From contig NZ_VUOC01000004.1 of the NCBI RefSeq assembly GCF_008386695.1, positions 1,986,327-2,050,326 of the forward strand: a stretch of 64,000 nucleotides of DNA, read 5' to 3'. This document shows positions 61,101-64,000 of the stretch, in pieces (within the stretch, counting starts at the first letter, position 1; each line of letters starts with the position of its first letter). The stretch is from Chitinophaga agrisoli. GTDB lineage: Bacteria; Bacteroidota; Bacteroidia; Chitinophagales; Chitinophagaceae. The notes under the pieces were generated by a model. That model saw only the letters and a list, made by a program, of their open reading frames with translations. It made no database searches and was not told the origin of the DNA. Made by a program: the position numbers and the translations under genes.

Positions 61101-61385
61101 TACTTCCCGTGACTTATTCTGATAACTGATACTAAAGATGTCTTTCCCGTCGGTCTGCACGGGCATTATATTCAGCCACCAATCCATTACCCTGTCTGAC
61201 TTAGAAAAAAAACGATGTCCTCCAATATCTATACGATTCCCTTTATAATTAACCGTTTTTGAAATACCACCTATATCCCCAGACTTCTCCAGTATAACGG
61301 GAATAATGTCAGTTTTCTTCAACAATTCATATGCGGCTGTAAGCCCTGCTGGTCCAGCACCTATAATAATTGCCTTTTTATTCAT
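58179..61385 (-). CDS. FAD-dependent oxidoreductase fused to a GT-C-like membrane domain
   Basis: The ATG at 61385 ([20 protein letters not shown]) sets the FAD-binding GxGxxG at once; an upstream frame is not needed. Residues 1 to about 530 form a flavoprotein of the UDP-galactopyranose mutase/protoporphyrinogen-oxidase type. It has [20 protein letters not shown] and HRFFSKSD, and near its end [20 protein letters not shown]. After a charged linker (about 535-570) comes a GT-C-like domain of about ten segments (575-1040) with [40 protein letters not shown] and [12 protein letters not shown], homologous to the separate protein at 50799-52322. The fusion joins a putative sugar-nucleotide or lipid-sugar redox enzyme to a membrane transferase. 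At 1068 residues it is far longer than either family alone. Confidence 0.75.
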   Translation of the reverse strand: MNKKAIIIGAGPAGLTAAYELLKKTDIIPVILEKSGDIGGISKTVNYKGNRIDIGGHRFFSKSDRVMDWWLNIMPVQTDGKDIFSISYQNKSREVNATTSVNNFSGDESDKVMLIRKRLSRIYFLRKFFTYPIQLSLDTLTKLGIWTTMAIMFSYLKAQIVPRKPEMNLEDFMINRFGEVLYKLFFKDYTEKVWGVACNKISAEWGAQRIKGVSITKAIQHALHLARKSKKSKEGVDLGQKDTETSLIEQFLYPKLGPGQLWEEVARQVEEMGGVILMHQDVKCIYTEESGECVTAVSAINSVTGETSYLEGDYFFSTMPIQELIGGLNGSIPEDVKHVASGLQYRDFITVGVLLKKLSFRDKKTGEWKPLDLNDTWIYIQEKDVKVGRLQIFNNWSPYMVKDPETTWVGMEFFCNTEDDFWKLPDARIKQLAIGELEKIGLASEANVLDATVLRMEKTYPAYFGTYDRFDVIQNYIDKFENLFLVGRNGMHKYNNSDHSMLTAMVAVDNIAAGIKSKKNIWAINTEQEYHEEKQESRQGDENVLVKASGTSSGRLESNLKDYIFKNANNRLFVWTGIFGILIQFIIFKWLYPFAGFINGDSYAYLEAAYHNLDIYFYPIGYSRLLRLFSVFTKSDLALVTFQYLLLQGGIMYFLFTLFYFYNPRRVVKAILFYFMLFNPVFLYLSNYVSSDAVFLSLSLIWLTQLFWIVYRPTNRMILQNVVLLFILFTIRYNALYYPIIMAIAFLLSRAHVGTKVAAFALGLILIGGFVQHTSNKYNILTGKRQFSPFTGWQLANNALYAYRYIDSADVKPVPAEFKELDRMVRTYFDTTRDTKKHPQEMLQASTVYMWAPISPLQEYMKRKIPNDTSIGKLKQWATVAPLYAEYGAYLIKKYPAEFAEYYLWPNALKYYAPPVEFLQTYSTGVDSVPRIALAWFGYKSNKLTTQFRDFKVGVLNFYPVLIGVMNVVFLLGFISFILLDGLRNNRCLYKGLWLIIPLWMTNLGFSVFASPIALRFQLFPALVSMSFTILFIEYVIREARGQQMAELNPNLKNLERELVDVKLKLQN

Positions 61386-61986
61386 ATTTGCATATATTAA
61401 TGACCATACGTAGACTAACCGTTGCAAGGGGGATTCGCAACGAGAGAGCAAAAGAATAGCAACATTTTAAACTTGTTACATCTCTGTCATGGGCAACCTC
61501 TGTCACCACACCGAAATAACCGGAACTTTTTTGGGTTTATCTGTTGATAAGCGAACTTTTTGTGGCATAGAACAATGCTTTAAGGGTTCAGATCATCGTA
61601 AGTTCATAACGCGATTCACCTTCCATAACTAACACACTAAATACATAGATAACACATTTATTATCAAATAGTTGATGCTTCGACTTCCCTTTATGCATAG
61701 CTGTTATTTTGAGTTCTTCAAATATGGGCTAAAATGTGTTGTGTCTTTTAACTTTTTTGTGGATAAATTACTAACTCGAATTTAGATAACTCTAATGGAA
61801 ACAGCATTATCACTTTTGGCATTTTTTTTTGGGTCATTTTGGACAGTTGTCAACTATCTATTCGGGCACAGGCAGAAACACGTAAGGCTGCTAAATAGCA
61901 GCCTTACAAGTCAGTCATACCATAAAGTAAACTCCTAAGTTGATAACACACAAACTAATGTTGCGCTAGCATATAGACAACATTAT
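61386..61986. other. AT-rich intergenic region with a perfect hairpin
   Basis: No gene is seen in these 601 bases. GTAAGGCTGCT (61882-61892) and AGCAGCCTTAC (61897-61907) form a perfect 11-bp stem with loop AAAT, probably a terminator for the esterase gene at 61987 on the minus strand. The promoter of the flavoprotein gene should be in the left half; no full consensus was found. Confidence 0.55.
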
Positions 61987-62913
61987 CTAATTTGTTTCTT
62001 TTATTGACGAATCTACATCTTCCAAAACAGTATCAGATATATTGTTCATTTTAACAATTCCTTCTTTCGCAAGAAACAATAATATTGGATCCAACCACTC
62101 ATTTATCGGCAATCGTTGAATGAATCCATGATCTCCTTTGGGAAACAAATGTAATTGAGCATCAACTCCATTTCGTTGCAGAGCTTTATAAAATTCAATA
62201 CTATTGGCTACATCCACAATCCCATCATCTCCCGTATGCGTTAAATAAGTAGGAGGGGTATTAGCATCCACTTGCTCTTCATTGGAAAAGAACAGGACCT
62301 TGTCCATAGATGGCCCATCACCCAATAAGCTAACTCTGGATCCCCGGTGGGTCAAACTATTGTCCATACTAATAACAGGATAGAGCAATATCATAAAGTC
62401 AGGTCTCAAATTAGTCTTCTCTTTATTGGGGATATAATTGGTTGCAAAATGTGTACCGAGCGTCGAGGCTAAATGGCCGCCAGCAGAAAAACCGACTAAT
62501 CCTATTTTATTGGTGTCCAAGCCCCATTCTCCTGCACGTTGCCGCACCAATTTTATGGCCTGCTGCGCATCCTGCAAAGGGGCCATACTTTTATCGCGCA
62601 TTGTGGTTTCATTTGGCAACCGATATTTAACTACAAAGGCAGCAAATCCTTTTTTCGTAAATGCTTCAGCAATAGGAGTACCTTCGGTTGAGGTCGCAAG
62701 AAAACTATAAGCCCCACCGGGAAAAATGATCACGGCTGAATGATTTATTTTTGCCTTAGGTGGCAGATACAGCGTTATTACCGGTTCATCACTGATATCC
62801 TTCGTCCCAATGCTATTTATTATAGAATCTCCATACAGTGGTATCTTTACCTGACTGTATAGCTGAAGCATTGACAACAACATTAAACCCAATACTCCTA
62901 AAATTCTGAGCAT
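61987..62913 (-). CDS. Alpha/beta hydrolase (acetyl-esterase/BD-FAE-like), exported
   Basis: This 308-residue protein starts with a signal peptide (MLRILGVLGLMLLSMLQLYS). The hydrolase core has VIIFPGGAYSF (oxyanion region), KIGLVGFSAGGHLAS with nucleophile Ser143, LTHTGDDGIVDVANSIEFY with the acid, and FPKGDHGFIQRLP with the His. This is the form of secreted acetyl-xylan esterase/feruloyl esterase-like hydrolases of Bacteroidetes. The C-terminal tail after LFLAKEGIV is longer than usual. It starts 44 bp after the stop codon of the thioredoxin-family gene, likely in one operon. Confidence 0.85.
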   Translation of the reverse strand: MLRILGVLGLMLLSMLQLYSQVKIPLYGDSIINSIGTKDISDEPVITLYLPPKAKINHSAVIIFPGGAYSFLATSTEGTPIAEAFTKKGFAAFVVKYRLPNETTMRDKSMAPLQDAQQAIKLVRQRAGEWGLDTNKIGLVGFSAGGHLASTLGTHFATNYIPNKEKTNLRPDFMILLYPVISMDNSLTHRGSRVSLLGDGPSMDKVLFFSNEEQVDANTPPTYLTHTGDDGIVDVANSIEFYKALQRNGVDAQLHLFPKGDHGFIQRLPINEWLDPILLFLAKEGIVKMNNISDTVLEDVDSSIKETN

Positions 62914-62957
62914 TATTCCGAAGTTTAAATATAACGTACTATAAAAGTATTATTTTT

Positions 62958-64000
62958 TTATCGCCAGGTTGGAACCGTGGCTTTCATCTTTCCTATTATC
63001 TCCTGAAACTCCCGAACTCTATCAGGGTCTTTATCATCCACTGACAACTGAACTGCTTTTTCCTCCCATTCAATTGCCTCCTTTGTTCTACCTGCTTTAT
63101 ATAAGAGATTTGCATAAGTATCTATTACCGAGGCCATATTAAATCCTTTTAACCCCTCCTTTTCCAAGGCATCAACTATTGACCTGGCATAAACAATTCC
63201 CTTATCGATCACATCTTTGTCATCACTATTCACAAAAATTATATACCATATCGCTTCATTTACGTCAAGAGCTCCCATCCCAGTTTTAGCAAAACCGTAG
63301 CGTTCATTTCTTTTTATAAAGTATTGAGCCGCCATACGCCAATCCTTTCGATAGTTATAATACCAGATCACCTGCGAGTCTAAAATAACCTCATCAGCCA
63401 ATTCTGCATCATACTTTGTTCTAATAACGTCAGTCATCTTCTTCCAATCTGGCCGATCTGATATCGGCTCACTTTTCGTCCAGTGTTCCGGATCCTTCCA
63501 TAACTTTGGATATATGTCCTCTTTTGACACTATATACTTCACCATGGAATGTGCAAACCCTTTTGAATGCACCATCGTATCTATGTCGCCCTGCCTGTGG
63601 TATAACAAACTGAATAGCTTACTCTTTGATGTGACTAACTTGGGATAAGAAGCAAGAAACTGAATTGTTTCCCGAGTATACAACTTATCGTCGCTCATTG
63701 TCTCCAGGTAGTTGACCAAATAATCCCGGGCAATAGAGTCGACCTGATCTTTTTCACCTATTCCTGTTGCTATATTCATTAAATAGTTCGCTACCTTGTA
63801 ATCCCTTTTGCCTTCGTTATACTCATTAAGTAAAGTGTAATACTGTCTTTGAGGGTTAGTGGCGTCTTCTGCCAGCGCAATAAAATCGTCGATGTTTTTA
63901 TATCCTATTGCCCTGTGAACGATTTTTCCATCCGGCGAAAAAAAAAGAAAAGTGGGAAATGCGCTTATGCTAAATTCCTTCATTATCGCCCTCGCATCAT
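62958..64000 (-). CDS. Thioredoxin-family protein, N-terminus cut by the window edge
   Basis: The frame stays open to the right edge: upstream of the Met at 63983 the codons read DARAI, so that Met is internal and the CDS begins outside. The visible 346 residues start near the end of a thioredoxin domain (ISAFPTFLFFSPDGKIVHRA, then IGYKNIDDFIALAED), where the cis-Pro is in FPTF. They continue into a helical TPR-like region (LLYKAGRTKEAIEWEEKAVQ near the end). The architecture matches exported thioredoxin-TPR proteins of the phylum. The CxxC motif, if any, lies beyond the window. It is followed by the acetyl-esterase-like gene after 44 bp. Confidence 0.8.
   Translation of the reverse strand, partial: DARAIMKEFSISAFPTFLFFSPDGKIVHRAIGYKNIDDFIALAEDATNPQRQYYTLLNEYNEGKRDYKVANYLMNIATGIGEKDQVDSIARDYLVNYLETMSDDKLYTRETIQFLASYPKLVTSKSKLFSLLYHRQGDIDTMVHSKGFAHSMVKYIVSKEDIYPKLWKDPEHWTKSEPISDRPDWKKMTDVIRTKYDAELADEVILDSQVIWYYNYRKDWRMAAQYFIKRNERYGFAKTGMGALDVNEAIWYIIFVNSDDKDVIDKGIVYARSIVDALEKEGLKGFNMASVIDTYANLLYKAGRTKEAIEWEEKAVQLSVDDKDPDRVREFQEIIGKMKATVPTWR

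Noticed and set aside
1-64000. tRNA or rRNA genes and a replication origin
   Set aside because: No cloverleaf, conserved rRNA segment or DnaA-box cluster was recognised on either strand by eye; a covariance-model scan would settle it.

Overview
The window looks like a chromosomal segment of a Bacteroidota bacterium, most likely a Chitinophaga-type soil member of the Chitinophagaceae. The evidence is a SusC/SusD pair with ECF sigma/FecR control, many lipoproteins with short N-terminal signals, two promoters of the Bacteroidetes form (TTG, about 19 bp, TAnnTTTG), a class I lanthipeptide leader of the type seen in this phylum, and weak ribosome binding sites. No rRNA, tRNA, CRISPR array or complete insertion sequence was seen.

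Layout. 1-0.7 kb: an ECF sigma factor and the first codons of its FecR partner, which runs off the left edge. 0.9-12.9 kb: a polysaccharide utilization locus on the minus strand (ECF sigma, three 198-bp hairpin repeats, FecR, SusC, SusD, GH106-like alpha-L-rhamnosidase, CE15-like glucuronoyl esterase). 13-13.7 kb: a HigBA toxin-antitoxin pair with a palindromic operator. 14.4-15.8 kb: an amino acid permease. 15.8-20.3 kb: a tight three-gene operon of unknown function (VWA-type lipoprotein, two coiled-coil membrane proteins) behind a near-consensus promoter. 20.7-22.3 kb: an M19-like metallopeptidase. 22.7-30.3 kb: accessory cargo: a papain-like lipoprotein with a small membrane protein, a sterol desaturase-type hydroxylase, a nuclease with a contractile-injection-cargo-like N-terminus, a LanC cyclase with a lanthipeptide precursor, a membrane protein and a LytTR remnant.

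30.4-41.4 kb: two paralogous SGNH-esterase/ricin-lectin lipoproteins bracket two unusual modules. One is an AT-rich pair (membrane-anchored protein plus PIN-like nuclease). The other is an alpha/beta hydrolase - caspase-like protease - 766-aa protein operon, which is the best candidate here for an undescribed conflict or regulated-cell-death system. 41.6-47 kb: an endonuclease/exonuclease/phosphatase-fold protein with basic NLS-like tracts, a Tat-type Gfo/Idh/MocA oxidoreductase, a cytochrome c lipoprotein, and a MauE/DoxX-like protein with a small secreted Cys protein. 47.3-50.3 kb: a replication/excision-like gene module. 50.8-64 kb: an AT-richer envelope region: a GT-C-like membrane protein, an acyltransferase, an S9 peptidase, DUF6520-like small Cys proteins (one frameshifted), thioredoxin-fold proteins, a flavoprotein fused to the same GT-C-like membrane domain, an acetyl-esterase-like hydrolase, and a thioredoxin-family protein cut by the right edge.

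All functions are read from motifs by eye; no database search was run.
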